Of a stretch of 55,432 nt of DNA, positions 8,640-16,645 are shown piece after piece. Position 1 is the first letter of the stretch. Every line of letters starts with the position of its first letter. Origin of the DNA: Marinovum sp. (GTDB taxonomy: Bacteria; Pseudomonadota; Alphaproteobacteria; Rhodobacterales; Rhodobacteraceae); contig JAKVBH010000030.1 of NCBI GenBank assembly GCA_022447495.1, positions 1 to 55,432 on the forward strand. Direction: 5' to 3'. The notes beneath the pieces are model-generated. The model searched no databases. It saw nothing but the letters and a program-made list of their open reading frames with translations, and had not been told where the DNA came from. A program made the translations under genes and the position numbers.

Positions 8640-8788
8640 TCCCGCTTTCCATAACGCTTGCAATCGCGTCGCTTGGAGTTTTCTTTTGGACAGTTAAATC
8701 GCGCCAGTATGAAGACCTTGATGGAGATGCACAGCGGATTTTTTATGCTGAGGACACCCCGTTAAAAACGCCAGAAAACCTGTGCTGA
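8618..8788 (+). CDS. ccoS: cbb3 oxidase maturation protein CcoS
   Basis: 56 aa, ATG at 8618 with AAGGAGG about 7 bases upstream, inside the 3' end of ccoI. One membrane helix (IIYLIPLSITLAIASLGVFFW) is followed by the CcoS hallmark: a basic residue turn and YEDLDGDAQRIFYAED. CcoS is needed for cofactor insertion into cbb3 oxidase. It closes the ccoNOQP-(ccoH)-ccoI-ccoS operon; ccoG is not present here. Confidence 0.9.
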   Translation: MSIIIYLIPLSITLAIASLGVFFWTVKSRQYEDLDGDAQRIFYAEDTPLKTPENLC

Positions 8789-9317
8789 TAGCGTTTCAGC
8801 AAGGGTAAAATTGACCCTGTGTGATGTGTTCCTGCCCTGGCAGCTTTGATCAGAGCGATGGCGTATGGCGTGGTCCGGAATGTACAGGCACCCGAACTGT
8901 GCCATCCCAGCGCGGAAGCCGTCTTAGCCCAGCAGTTGCGCGGCGGCGGTCGCACCCTAGACCACAGCGATCTTACTGCCTTCCTTCAGCAGGTCGCTTA
9001 TGTAGTTTGTGGTAGACAGCCAGGCCGAGATGCCCGCTAAACATGAGCCTCCCCGTTTTAGCGAATTGCAGTGACAAATCGGTGCTGTGTGGCGGGCGAT
9101 AAACCTTCGGCGATGAGCATGTCGTGCTATGCTCGTCGGCCCGATGTGCGTTCCGCAGGGACAAGGCGCGCTTTGCTCTTTTTCGGATGCACCATACGAC
9201 GCAATGTCGTGGACAGTGGGGCTCACCGAGGTGGTATATGCGGTTCCATATTTCGTTCACGATATACCGTTCAAATAATTTTGACCGTCCGCACGATTGA
9301 AGTCATCTCTTGGAGAT
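8789..9317. other. Unassigned stretch after ccoS, possibly decayed DNA
   Basis: About 530 bases without a believable gene. Minus-strand translation gives short protein-like pieces broken by stops (for example ISDLLKEGSKIAVV, stop, GATAAAQLLG, stop, DGFRAGMAQFG), which looks like a decayed coding sequence. I cannot name the parent gene. It separates the cco operon from the minus-strand copper genes. Confidence 0.3.
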
Positions 9318-9353
9318 GGCCGCCCACGCGTATACGTGGGCAGCCGTTTTATT
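9318..9353. terminator. Hairpin with T-rich tail
   Basis: An 11-bp stem (GGCCGCCCACG at 9318-9328 with CGTGGGCAGCC at 9335-9345, one weak pair) closes a 6-base loop and is followed on the plus strand by GTTTTATT. It is placed between the cco side and the convergent minus-strand YcnI-like gene ending at 9363, so it may stop transcription from either side. Confidence 0.5.
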
Positions 9354-9362
9354 CACCCCATT

Positions 9363-9899
9363 TTAGTGGTGCTCATTGCCGCCTGTGACAATGGTAACCC
9401 CCGGTGCCGGAGATTTTAAATCGCCGCGGGTCTGTCCCTCTTGGGGTACTTCCACCCAGGCATTCTCCCCATTGACGCAGGTTTGCATTGTCGGGAAATA
9501 AACCGTTTCACCGACTGGAAAAGCATCAGTCACCCGAGCTCGGAACACAAATTCATCAAAATGGCCATCCTCCAGATGGCCAGACCATGAGATAGACACA
9601 ACCCCTTCTGATTTGGGGCCGTGGTATTCGTAGGTCTTGGCATATGGTTGGCGCACGGTTTCGAGCGTCCAACCGGCTTTTGGCATGGGCTTGGCATTAA
9701 TGACACCTTCAGGAATTGTGATTGTTACCCGATTGGTTGCTTCACCTGCGCAGCCATGAGTTATGCGCATCACCGCAATGTAGTTGGTGTTTTGTTTGGC
9801 CTCTTTTTCCGCCAGTGAGGCGTGTGCGGCCGCTGCAATAGGCGAAAGGGCCGTTGAAACCATGATGGCCATTGCCAATGAGAGGTCTTGGATATTCAT
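9363..9899 (-). CDS. DUF1775 (YcnI-like) periplasmic copper protein
   Basis: 178 aa. A signal peptide (MNIQDLSLAMAIMVSTALSPIAAAA) ends just before HASL, leaving a histidine at or near the mature N-terminus, as in the YcnI/DUF1775 copper-binding family. The domain follows the family pattern: VMRITHGCAGEATNRVTITIPEGV, MPKAGWTLETVR, ISWSGHLEDGHFDEFVFRARV, VYFPTMQTC and an ending rich in His. These proteins bind Cu(II) in the periplasm and are often next to PCu(A)C chaperones. Here it follows pseudoazurin and a PCu(A)C gene on the same strand. It probably supplies copper to NirK, pseudoazurin or cbb3 oxidase. Confidence 0.82.
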   Translation of the reverse strand: MNIQDLSLAMAIMVSTALSPIAAAAHASLAEKEAKQNTNYIAVMRITHGCAGEATNRVTITIPEGVINAKPMPKAGWTLETVRQPYAKTYEYHGPKSEGVVSISWSGHLEDGHFDEFVFRARVTDAFPVGETVYFPTMQTCVNGENAWVEVPQEGQTRGDLKSPAPGVTIVTGGNEHH

Positions 9900-10006
9900 C
9901 TTGTTGTTTCCAGGAATTTTTTTTGAGGGAATGCGGGCAATTTCTCAGTCCCCTGATCGGGCCGACAGTTCAAAATGCCCGCACAAAGATCTTGGGCGTA
10001 CGGGAT

Positions 10007-10501
10007 CTAGCTAAGCAAACCCTTGGCTTCGGCTTCTTCCCAAATTTCGGAAAAAATACCTTTTGCTTTGCCTCGATGTTTGACGGACTGGGCCGCGTTG
10101 AGATTATCCAGCATCCCGTCACCTCGGACGGCAATCATGCCAACCATGCCCTGACTGACATGGGGGGTACAAACATAGCCGTAGAAACCGGGCACGCTGA
10201 ATGTCACCTCAATATCTTTGCCGATCTTGCCTTTCCAAGCTTCTGCGCCTTTGGGGATCATCCCTTTGACAGAAGCACTATTGTGCCCATTGTCCGTTGC
10301 TTGAAACAGCACGGATTGACCTGCATCTACTGTTAAAAGGCGAGGTGTGAAGACGCTGCGCAGCTTTGGGTTTTCCGGATGTCGGTTGAGCATTTCAACG
10401 ATCGGAATGTCCGTCGTTTCTGCTCTCAGCAAATGTGGTGCGAACAGCGCCGTTGCCGATCCGCCCGCGATAAATGAACGTCGATTGATTGCTACAGGCA
10501 T
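10007..10501 (-). CDS. Pseudoazurin (type 1 copper electron carrier)
   Basis: 164 aa. The N-terminus NRRSFIAGGSATALFAPHLLRA is a twin-arginine signal. The mature cupredoxin has VDAGQSVLFQATDNGHNSASVKGMIPKGA with the first Cu ligand His, then GFYGYVCTPHVSQGMVGMI with the Cys-His-Met ligands. This spacing is that of pseudoazurin, the periplasmic donor to copper nitrite reductase and some other denitrification enzymes. It lies close to divergent nirK, which supports that partner. A C-terminal helical tail (GIFSEIWEEAEAKGLL) is normal. Confidence 0.9.
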   Translation of the reverse strand: MPVAINRRSFIAGGSATALFAPHLLRAETTDIPIVEMLNRHPENPKLRSVFTPRLLTVDAGQSVLFQATDNGHNSASVKGMIPKGAEAWKGKIGKDIEVTFSVPGFYGYVCTPHVSQGMVGMIAVRGDGMLDNLNAAQSVKHRGKAKGIFSEIWEEAEAKGLLS

Positions 10502-10543
10502 CAGTTTTCCTTTCTCGAACAGGTAGCCAATTTTGGATGGGGG

Positions 10544-10564
10544 GCCGCGCCATCTAGGCGCGGC
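10544..10564. repeat. Perfect hairpin between pseudoazurin and PCu(A)C genes
   Basis: GCCGCGCC at 10544-10551 pairs perfectly with GGCGCGGC at 10557-10564 around a 5-base loop. It starts 6 bases after the PCu(A)C stop, read on the minus strand. It lacks a T tract, so it is more likely an mRNA 3'-end or processing structure than a strong terminator. Confidence 0.45.
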
Positions 10565-10570
10565 AGAAAA

Positions 10571-11014
10571 TTACTGGGTGGCGCGTACCGGAAATCTGAC
10601 CGGGATTTCTTCGCCGTTGCGAAAGACTAGGATAGCTTCAATGGTTTCCCCGGCAGATATTCCGGTTCCATCGAGTCCCATGAACATGATGTGCAACCCT
10701 CCGGGCTTGAGCTTTGTTATGCCGCCAGCTTCAATCGCGACCTCCGGCACATGGAACATGGTGGCGACACCATCTTCCCGTTTGACGTTGTGGATCATCA
10801 CTCGAGGAAAATCTGCTTCTACAGAGACAAGCGCATTGGCTCTGATCGCGGTATTCTCAATTGTCGCGTACCCGGCAGTTGCCTTGGCGCCTCCGGGCAC
10901 TGCGCGTACCCAGGGGTCTGATATATTGAGTTCTACCTCTTCCGCAGCAGGTCCGGGCAGGGGCGTGCACATGTACAGAACGGCAAGCGAAATTTTTGCT
11001 GTCAATCGGTTCAT
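10571..11014 (-). CDS. PCu(A)C copper chaperone (first copy)
   Basis: 147 aa from the ATG at 11014, chosen because AAAGGA lies 7 bases upstream; an in-frame upstream start lacks one. A signal peptide ([25 protein letters not shown]-like) precedes the domain, with [22 protein letters not shown], the metal region [17 protein letters not shown] and GGLHIMFMG, giving the His-Met pattern of PCu(A)C. The family delivers Cu(I) to cytochrome oxidase CuA/CuB sites and other periplasmic copper enzymes. It sits between nirK (divergent) and pseudoazurin. Confidence 0.88.
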   Translation of the reverse strand: MNRLTAKISLAVLYMCTPLPGPAAEEVELNISDPWVRAVPGGAKATAGYATIENTAIRANALVSVEADFPRVMIHNVKREDGVATMFHVPEVAIEAGGITKLKPGGLHIMFMGLDGTGISAGETIEAILVFRNGEEIPVRFPVRATQ

Positions 11015-11169
11015 TGATGGATCCTTTGGTTTGCGAATCACGACGTTTCAGACCGGCAAATATCGCTATTCGGCGTATATCTTTCGCTGGGCACGCACCG
11101 TTGTTGGAAAATTATTCCAATATTTTCAGAGTCTTCCATCGTCTTGGATTCTTCTTTTCATTTTTGGTC

Positions 11170-11199
11170 CTTAAACATATATATTATATATATTTTAAG
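11170..11199. promoter_or_regulatory. 30-bp palindromic operator upstream of nirK
   Basis: The site starts CTTAAACATATATAT at 11170 and ends ATATATATTTTAAG at 11199. It is a palindrome with a single mismatched pair. It begins 57 bases upstream of the nirK ATG in the region divergent from the PCu(A)C gene, so it could control both. It aligns with 1471-1500 at 24 of 30 bases. Binding by an NsrR-like or similar NO-responsive regulator is an inference. Confidence 0.6.
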
Positions 11200-11226
11200 T
11201 CCAGCAACCTAATACAGGAGAGAGAC

Positions 11227-12420
11227 ATGACCGAAGAGAGCAAAGAGGGCCTGGATCGGCGCGATTTTCTTAAGGCAACGACGCTTGCTTCCAGCACAGC
11301 TGCCTTCAGCGCCTTTGCCATGGCAGGAACGCAAGCAGCCGCCTACACTGCGGGAGCCAATGAGGCGACCGCTGCAGCACGCACGGGTGGACCAAGTCTG
11401 AGTGAAGCAGAAATTGCCACTCTGCCGCGAGTGAAGCAAAAACTGGTCGCACCACCCGGCGTTCCGGAGCACGAGCAGGTCGCAACTGGCGGCCCGAAAG
11501 TGGTTGAGGTCACAATGACCATCAAAGAACTGCTTTGGGAGGTGGATGACACGGGCGCGGAGATCTGGGCGCTGACCTTTGACGGATCTGTACCAGGCCC
11601 GCTGATCGTGTGCCACGAAGGCGACTACGTGGAGCTTACGCTGATCAACCCTGCCGAAAACGCGATGGAGCACAACATCGACTTTCACGCCTCAACCGGG
11701 GCGCTGGGCGGCGCGGGCCTGACTCATGTCTTCCCTGGCGAACAGGTCAAGCTGCGCTGGAAGGCCGTCAAGCCGGGCGTCTTCACCTATCACTGCGCCC
11801 CTGAAGGCTCGATGATCCCATACCACGTCATTCACGGCATGAACGGCGCCTGCATGGTTCTTCCGCGCGAAGGTCTTTCAGATGGAAAAGGCAACGCATT
11901 GCGCTATGACGATGTCTTCTACGTCGGCGAACAGGATTTCTACATTCCTAGCGACGAAAATGGTGACTGGATTACATATGACACTGTGGGCGAGGACTTC
12001 TCTGATTCAATGGATCTCGCGCGCAAATTGATCCCGACCCATGTCGTATTCAACGGCAAGGTCGGTGCCTTGACCGGCGATAATGCGCTGAAATCCAAAG
12101 TGGGGCGCACGGCCCTCTTCGTACATAATCAATGCAATCGGGATTCCCGCCCTCACCTGATAGGTGGTCACGGCGATTATGTCTGGCAAAGTGGATCTTT
12201 TGGTGACGCGCCAGAAACTGGGTTGGAAACCTGGTTCATCCGGGGCGGATCGGCCGGCGCCGCGCTCTACACTTTCCGCCAACCCGGGGTCTACGTGTAT
12301 CTCAACCACCAACTTGTGGAAGCGGTGGAACTTGGCGCTGCCTCCCATGTGGTGGTCGAAGGAGAATGGGATGATGATCTGATGTCGCAGATCTCTGCAC
12401 CTGGCCCAATCCCGGTCTGA
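11227..12420 (+). CDS. nirK: Copper-containing nitrite reductase
   Basis: 397 aa from the ATG at 11227, 6 bases after an AGGAGAG site. A twin-arginine signal ([15 protein letters not shown]) directs export. Two cupredoxin domains follow. Visible sites are [14 protein letters not shown] with the catalytic Asp and type 2 ligand, [27 protein letters not shown] with the type 1 Cys, His and Met, and [13 protein letters not shown] with the catalytic His. The enzyme reduces nitrite to NO in the periplasm with electrons from pseudoazurin or cytochrome c. It is followed by nirV. No nitric oxide reductase gene is in the window. Confidence 0.96.
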   Translation: MTEESKEGLDRRDFLKATTLASSTAAFSAFAMAGTQAAAYTAGANEATAAARTGGPSLSEAEIATLPRVKQKLVAPPGVPEHEQVATGGPKVVEVTMTIKELLWEVDDTGAEIWALTFDGSVPGPLIVCHEGDYVELTLINPAENAMEHNIDFHASTGALGGAGLTHVFPGEQVKLRWKAVKPGVFTYHCAPEGSMIPYHVIHGMNGACMVLPREGLSDGKGNALRYDDVFYVGEQDFYIPSDENGDWITYDTVGEDFSDSMDLARKLIPTHVVFNGKVGALTGDNALKSKVGRTALFVHNQCNRDSRPHLIGGHGDYVWQSGSFGDAPETGLETWFIRGGSAGAALYTFRQPGVYVYLNHQLVEAVELGAASHVVVEGEWDDDLMSQISAPGPIPV

Positions 12421-12464
12421 CCTAAACTTAACTTAGCCCAACCAAACCAAAAATTGAGGAGTAA

Positions 12465-13277
12465 ATGGTGAAATTGTCAGCACTCATAGGCGCGTCCGTC
12501 GTCGTTTCCGCTATAGCGTTTTGGTTGGGCTTGAAAGATGGAGAGACTCATCAAAATACAGATATGAGCAGTGGTTCTTCGGCGGACGTGTCTGCAGAAG
12601 GTATCTCATTGCCCAAAATGATAAAATTCCCCTATGGTGCCGATGCTGAAATCGAAGTGGCCAAATATGAGGTCACCTACGGTCAGTGGCAAGAATGTGT
12701 CGATGCCGGAGCATGTTCGCATACGCCCAAACGTTGGCACTTTACCCGGATCGATCATCCCGTATCCGGGGTCAGCTGGCTAGATGTACAGCAATATATT
12801 TCGTGGGTGTCGCAGGTGACCGGCGACACTTATCGCTTGCCTCTGGAAAGTGAGTGGCGCGCCTTCGCAGGCGATATTTTGCAGGACAAAAGCGAAAAGC
12901 TGTTTGACGATCCACGCATGGCTTGGGCCGCCGACTATATCAACTACGGCAAGCGATCAGAACGCAGAACTCAACCGATTGGACACCATGGAGAAGCCGC
13001 CAATGGCATTGCCGATCTGTCAGGCAACGTCTGGGAATGGACCGAAACCTGTTGGAGAAGAGCTTCTTCTACAAAGCCTGAGCGCACACGTGATTGTGGC
13101 GGGGCGCGGGTGTTGGCCGGGCAGCATATGACCTATCAATCAGAGCTTATCCGAAAGGTCCCCACAGGTGGATGTTCGATTGGTTTTCCGCCCGCAAACA
13201 TTGGATTTCGTCTGGTCAAGGGAGCCACAAACAATCTCGCGCTTTTGCAACACAATCCTTCAGATGGGCGGGGATGA
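12465..13277 (+). CDS. nirV: NirV, formylglycine-generating-enzyme-like protein
   Basis: 270 aa, GAGGA site 7 bases before the ATG. An N-terminal membrane or signal segment (LSALIGASVVVSAIAFWLGL) is followed by a SUMF1/FGE-sulfatase fold: EVAKYEVTYGQWQECV, HPVSGVSWLDVQQYISWVS, YRLPLESEWRAFA, NGIADLSGNVWEWTETCW and IGFRLVK. Proteins of this type encoded directly after nirK are called NirV; their exact role is not established but is thought to concern NirK maturation. Its stop overlaps the ATG of the Sco gene. Confidence 0.9.
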   Translation: MVKLSALIGASVVVSAIAFWLGLKDGETHQNTDMSSGSSADVSAEGISLPKMIKFPYGADAEIEVAKYEVTYGQWQECVDAGACSHTPKRWHFTRIDHPVSGVSWLDVQQYISWVSQVTGDTYRLPLESEWRAFAGDILQDKSEKLFDDPRMAWAADYINYGKRSERRTQPIGHHGEAANGIADLSGNVWEWTETCWRRASSTKPERTRDCGGARVLAGQHMTYQSELIRKVPTGGCSIGFPPANIGFRLVKGATNNLALLQHNPSDGRG

Positions 13278-13921
13278 ATCGTATGTTGGCAAAGCCAATG
13301 AATGTGATACCCGCGCTGGTAATTGTCCTTGCTATGGCGGGATCGGGTTATTTCCTCGGTCGGCAGTTTTCTGATCCACAATCTCAAGCCGGCACATGGC
13401 AAATAGGTCAGAACACCTTGAATGTAGACCTGCCCGACTTGTCGGCGATCCCGATGACGTCCAGCACTGGTCAAGAAGTCACTTGGGGCGAATTTTCCGG
13501 CCACTTCAGGCTGGTGTTTTTTGGATATACATTTTGTCCGGACATTTGTCCTCTGGGCCTTTCCAACATGGTAAGCGCGCTTGACTTGCTACAAGAAAGG
13601 AACTTTGACCCGCTGCCTATATTTGTGACAGTCGACCCGGAACGCGACACACCAGATGTTGTCCGACAATATGTCGATGCATTTCATGACAATTTGGTTG
13701 GGTTGGTTGGGCACACGACGCAAACTCGGAAACTGGCATCTGGGTTTCGCGCGATATATGAACGCGCAGACGACATCGAGAACAGTGAATTTTATCTGAT
13801 TAATCACACCAGTTATATCTATCTGATCGGACCAAATGGGGATTTGCTAGATTACTATGATGACGATATTCAATTTGAAAATTTAGCAGCGACCATCTTT
13901 GAACGCATTCAGCAACTCTGA
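13274..13921 (+). CDS. SCO1/SenC family copper chaperone
   Basis: 215 aa from the ATG at 13274, which overlaps the nirV stop (ATGA). One N-terminal membrane anchor (VIPALVIVLAMAGSGYFLG) is followed by a thioredoxin-like domain with the copper-binding CPDIC, FVTVDPERDTPDVVRQYVDAF and the distal His in INHTSYIYLIGPNG. Sco proteins deliver copper to oxidase metal centres or act as thiol reductases. Here it is last in nirK-nirV-sco and probably serves NirK or the nearby cbb3 oxidase. Confidence 0.92.
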   Translation: MNRMLAKPMNVIPALVIVLAMAGSGYFLGRQFSDPQSQAGTWQIGQNTLNVDLPDLSAIPMTSSTGQEVTWGEFSGHFRLVFFGYTFCPDICPLGLSNMVSALDLLQERNFDPLPIFVTVDPERDTPDVVRQYVDAFHDNLVGLVGHTTQTRKLASGFRAIYERADDIENSEFYLINHTSYIYLIGPNGDLLDYYDDDIQFENLAATIFERIQQL

Positions 13922-13989
13922 TTGGTTATTTGTACAAGCCGGAGTGCTGAGGGACCCAATCAAAACGGTCTCAGCTGGGACAATGTCAG

Positions 13990-14619
13990 GGTCCCTATTT
14001 CGCGGAGCGTTCATACTAATAGCAGCAAGCTCTGCGCCGCTTGTTCTTGTCTTCGAAATGGCATTTGAGGGCTCTCGACTCGATTGTTATGCTCGCGTCC
14101 GATTTTCTGGCGACCTGCGTTGCCGGTTTCCTCCAAGACGACGCCGTAAAAAGCGTAGTTTGCTTCAGATCGTTTCCGGCCGGCCATACCGACCCAGTGA
14201 TTTATTGAGGAATTTCAATGAAGTTTTCCCACCACACGTCTTCATGACAAAGCTCTTTAACGATTTGCCTTCGTGTCCAACTGCCCGCCATAGTTAGTGC
14301 CGGTCGCCGTTGATCTTCACGAACACCTCGACCTGGGGCCACCTCCATTTCAAGATTGCATCGCCTGAGATCGCGTCCCGCAGATTTCAAATGCAAATCC
14401 GGGGTCAATCCTCTTCCATCATAGTCGAACAAACTTGTAGTTTACGCCGATACCACGGTCATGTCGCAGATCATCGATATTCCCGAGCCATAAAGGGAAC
14501 CGAATGTACGTCATCACTGCCCGCTGGGTCACTTTCGGTAACGCCTGAACGTAGCGAAATGGGCTGCGTTTGACTATGGTCGAACATGACGAGAGCGCTC
14601 TGCCTGTCTCAAATGTCAT
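13990..14619 (-). pseudogene. Decayed IS6-family transposase
   Basis: Minus-strand translation in mixed frames gives a run of IS6-type transposase blocks in the right order: RAVMTYIRFPLWLGNIDDL, HDRGIGVNYKFVRL, stop, WKRIDPGFAFEI, then after a shift KWRWPQVEVFVKINGDRH, stop, LWRAVGHEGKSLKSFVMK, KTSLKFLNKSLGRYG, and after another shift YGVVLEETGNAGRQKIG and NNRVESPQMPFRRQE. At least two stops and two frameshifts destroy the gene. The block matches the family DDE transposase core. It marks the right edge of the denitrification block. End points are approximate, and no inverted repeats were identified. Confidence 0.8.
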
Positions 14620-14643
14620 CGCTCCGACATGACCTTTAGACCC

Positions 14644-15891
14644 CTACTTACCCTTCACGCGAATGCTAAAGATGCGCTGTGCGCCGACTGGTGGTTTTGC
14701 ACACTTACGTGCCCGTGCCACAGCGCGCGCGGCCTCGCGGTCAAAACGCGCTGAACCAGAACTACGCGCAATTGAGGCACCGCCGATGTTTCCAGCGCCA
14801 TCTACAGAAAACCGCACCGTTGCGGTGCCTTTACCGCTGACGCGGTTCACTTTGCGTTTCATGCACGCCATGAGCTTGCCGGGATAGTTCGATGCTGCAG
14901 CATTGCCCGCGGTGCTTCCGCTTCCCTTGGCGGTTCCGGATTTCTTTGCCGTCGCTTCTTTTCGACCTGTTGTTGCTCCGGTGACCGAATTGGACTTGGA
15001 ATTACCTTTGCTTGCGACCTGCTTCTTCTTCCGTTTGGGTTCCGCTTTCTTTTTGGGTTTGGCAGGGGCGGATTTTGGTTTGGATTGTGTCTTTGCAACC
15101 TCGCGGGTGCGTGTTTTGGGTCGTTTGGAGACCTTCGGTGCTGGCGATACGTTCTCGACGCGCTCGATGGGTTCCGCAGCGTCTGGTTGCGGAACCGCCG
15201 CCAGCACTTTGGGCTTCGGTGCCGCCAGTGCAACAGGTGCCGGAGGTTTTGGGCTTTGAGCCAAGGGCTTCAAGGGTTCGGCCGTTTGTGCAGGCTGAGC
15301 TTTGACGTCCGGGATACTTGCCGACGGCAAGGCTGCTAACCTCACCGGTTGCTCAGGTTGAACGGTTTCGGGAACGGCCGCGACAACAGCAAGGGGTGAC
15401 AGAGCGGATTGCGGCACAAGGGACACAGTCTTTTCCCGGCTCGGAACTAACTCTGCGGACTGCGACTGTGTTGGAATGCTTGGACGCAGCGCTTCTTCAG
15501 CAGGTGTCGTTTGGGCTACTTCAGTTGGTTTGGCCGGCGCGACTTCCAAAGGCTGTGTTTTTTCAGCTTCTGACGGCGTGGCCTGCTCCACTTCAGTCAC
15601 CTCCGTGGCTTGCTCTGTTGGTACCGGCTCTGGCTGTTCGGCGACCTCGACGTCGGGGACCTCGGCCTTGTCAGGCTCTGGGGGTGCATCGGGCGTGTCG
15701 GTGACTTCAAGCGCGTCAAGCTTGCCTGTGACCAAGTCTTGGAAACCGGAGCCTAGACGCACATTGGATGACCCCGTCTGATCCTCGATTAATACGACAT
15801 GCGGTTCGTAGAGGCCCCAAGCCAAAACACCGTGCAGGGTCAAAGCACTGGCCAAAGAAACAATCGCCATAAGGCGTGATATCGAGATCAT
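14644..15891 (-). CDS. tonB: TonB-family energy transducer
   Basis: 415 aa. An N-terminal membrane anchor (LMAIVSLASALTLHGVLAWGLY) is followed by a very long Pro/Glu/Val/Lys-rich periplasmic linker (residues about 60-320, ending in a basic KPKKKAEPKRKKK segment) and a C-terminal TonB domain (YPGKLMACMKRKVNRVSGKGTATVRF, SSGSARFDREAARAVARA). TonB couples the proton motive force to outer-membrane receptors. It is the last gene of exbB-exbD-exbD-tonB, divergent from hmuSTUV, so it probably energises heme uptake. The linker is longer than usual for TonB of about 240-300 aa. Confidence 0.85.
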   Translation of the reverse strand: MISISRLMAIVSLASALTLHGVLAWGLYEPHVVLIEDQTGSSNVRLGSGFQDLVTGKLDALEVTDTPDAPPEPDKAEVPDVEVAEQPEPVPTEQATEVTEVEQATPSEAEKTQPLEVAPAKPTEVAQTTPAEEALRPSIPTQSQSAELVPSREKTVSLVPQSALSPLAVVAAVPETVQPEQPVRLAALPSASIPDVKAQPAQTAEPLKPLAQSPKPPAPVALAAPKPKVLAAVPQPDAAEPIERVENVSPAPKVSKRPKTRTREVAKTQSKPKSAPAKPKKKAEPKRKKKQVASKGNSKSNSVTGATTGRKEATAKKSGTAKGSGSTAGNAAASNYPGKLMACMKRKVNRVSGKGTATVRFSVDGAGNIGGASIARSSGSARFDREAARAVARARKCAKPPVGAQRIFSIRVKGK

Positions 15892-16268
15892 GGCAAGCCT
15901 CGCTCTGTGACAACGACGACTTTCGCCGCGCCCGCAATGCGCAGATCTCGCGCGATGGCCACAAGCTTGTTTGCTGGCAGATTTCGGTCTGGGACGATAC
16001 GCGCGACGCCCTCGGGTTGGTCGGACCAGAACGTAGCTGGATTTTCAATATCTTCGCCGCGGTAGGAGAGGCGACCGTCTGCATGCACGACAAGTGTATC
16101 TGGAGGCGCGCGTCCTTCCAGGTCTTGTGTTGTTACAAGAGAAACGTCGTTGGCGATTGGTGCTGCTAAGGTCCCAGCAACCATAAAGAAGACAAGCATC
16201 AGGAACACAATGTTGATCAGCGCGATGGTTGGTTCGCGGTTGGACTTGTTTCGACCTTTCTTCATCAA
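15888..16268 (-). CDS. exbD: ExbD/TolR-type biopolymer transporter (second copy)
   Basis: 126 aa. A basic head (MMKKGRNKSNREPTIAL) leads to one membrane helix (INIVFLMLVFFMVAGTLAAPI), where the usual proton-carrying Asp near the start of the helix is replaced by an uncharged context (ALINIVFLMLVFF). A small periplasmic domain ends with LRIAGAAKVVVVTERGL. It overlaps the preceding exbD and tonB by 4 bases each. Lack of the helix Asp sets it apart from the other copy and suggests a structural rather than proton-translocating part in the ExbB-ExbD complex. Confidence 0.78.
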   Translation of the reverse strand: MMKKGRNKSNREPTIALINIVFLMLVFFMVAGTLAAPIANDVSLVTTQDLEGRAPPDTLVVHADGRLSYRGEDIENPATFWSDQPEGVARIVPDRNLPANKLVAIARDLRIAGAAKVVVVTERGLP

Positions 16269-16645
16269 GCTGCCCCTAGCACTGTAACTGAAAGCCCCGT
16301 GATAGACTTCAGGCTGACCAAAAGATCGGTCAAACGTTGGGCTGTTACGGCGTCATCAAGTGCGACAAGCACCGTTGTTTTGTCTGGATCTCCAAGTTGG
16401 GTCAGCGCGTCTTCAAGCGCTCTGATGTCCACAACACTGCCGTTGATCCGTACTTCGTCTTGGCTCAATTGTAAAAAGACCGGTGCGGGGCCCGATGCCA
16501 CAGAAGCACCGCTGCCACCTGAGGTGAGGTCTACCTCGGCAAATTTTGTGAACGTCGAGGTCAGCATAAAGAACAGCAAAAGCAAAAAGATTACGTCGAT
16601 CAGAGACGTCATTGACAGGCGTTTACGCCGGGATAGGCGCCGCAT
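16265..16645 (-). CDS. exbD: ExbD/TolR-type biopolymer transporter (first copy)
   Basis: 126 aa from the ATG at 16645, which has GAGGAG 7 bases upstream; the longer frame runs into exbB. The head MRRLSRRKRLSM is followed by TSLIDVIFLLLLFFMLTSTF with the conserved Asp of the proton path, then a periplasmic domain (PAPVFLQLSQDEVRING). It overlaps exbB by 23 bases. This is a canonical ExbD, in contrast to the following copy. Confidence 0.85.
   Translation of the reverse strand: MRRLSRRKRLSMTSLIDVIFLLLLFFMLTSTFTKFAEVDLTSGGSGASVASGPAPVFLQLSQDEVRINGSVVDIRALEDALTQLGDPDKTTVLVALDDAVTAQRLTDLLVSLKSITGLSVTVLGAA

Noticed and set aside
8846-9040. Short plus-strand ORF after ccoS
   Set aside because: It has atypical composition and no ribosome-binding site or homology. 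It lies in a stretch that seems decayed on the other strand.
10544-10564. Hairpin considered as an intrinsic terminator for the PCu(A)C gene
   Set aside because: It has a strong stem but no T tract on either side, so it is listed only as a hairpin.
13899-14297. 132 aa plus-strand ORF between the Sco gene and tonB
   Set aside because: The minus strand of the same segment contains clear IS6 transposase blocks in order. The plus-strand frame is a shadow of that remnant.
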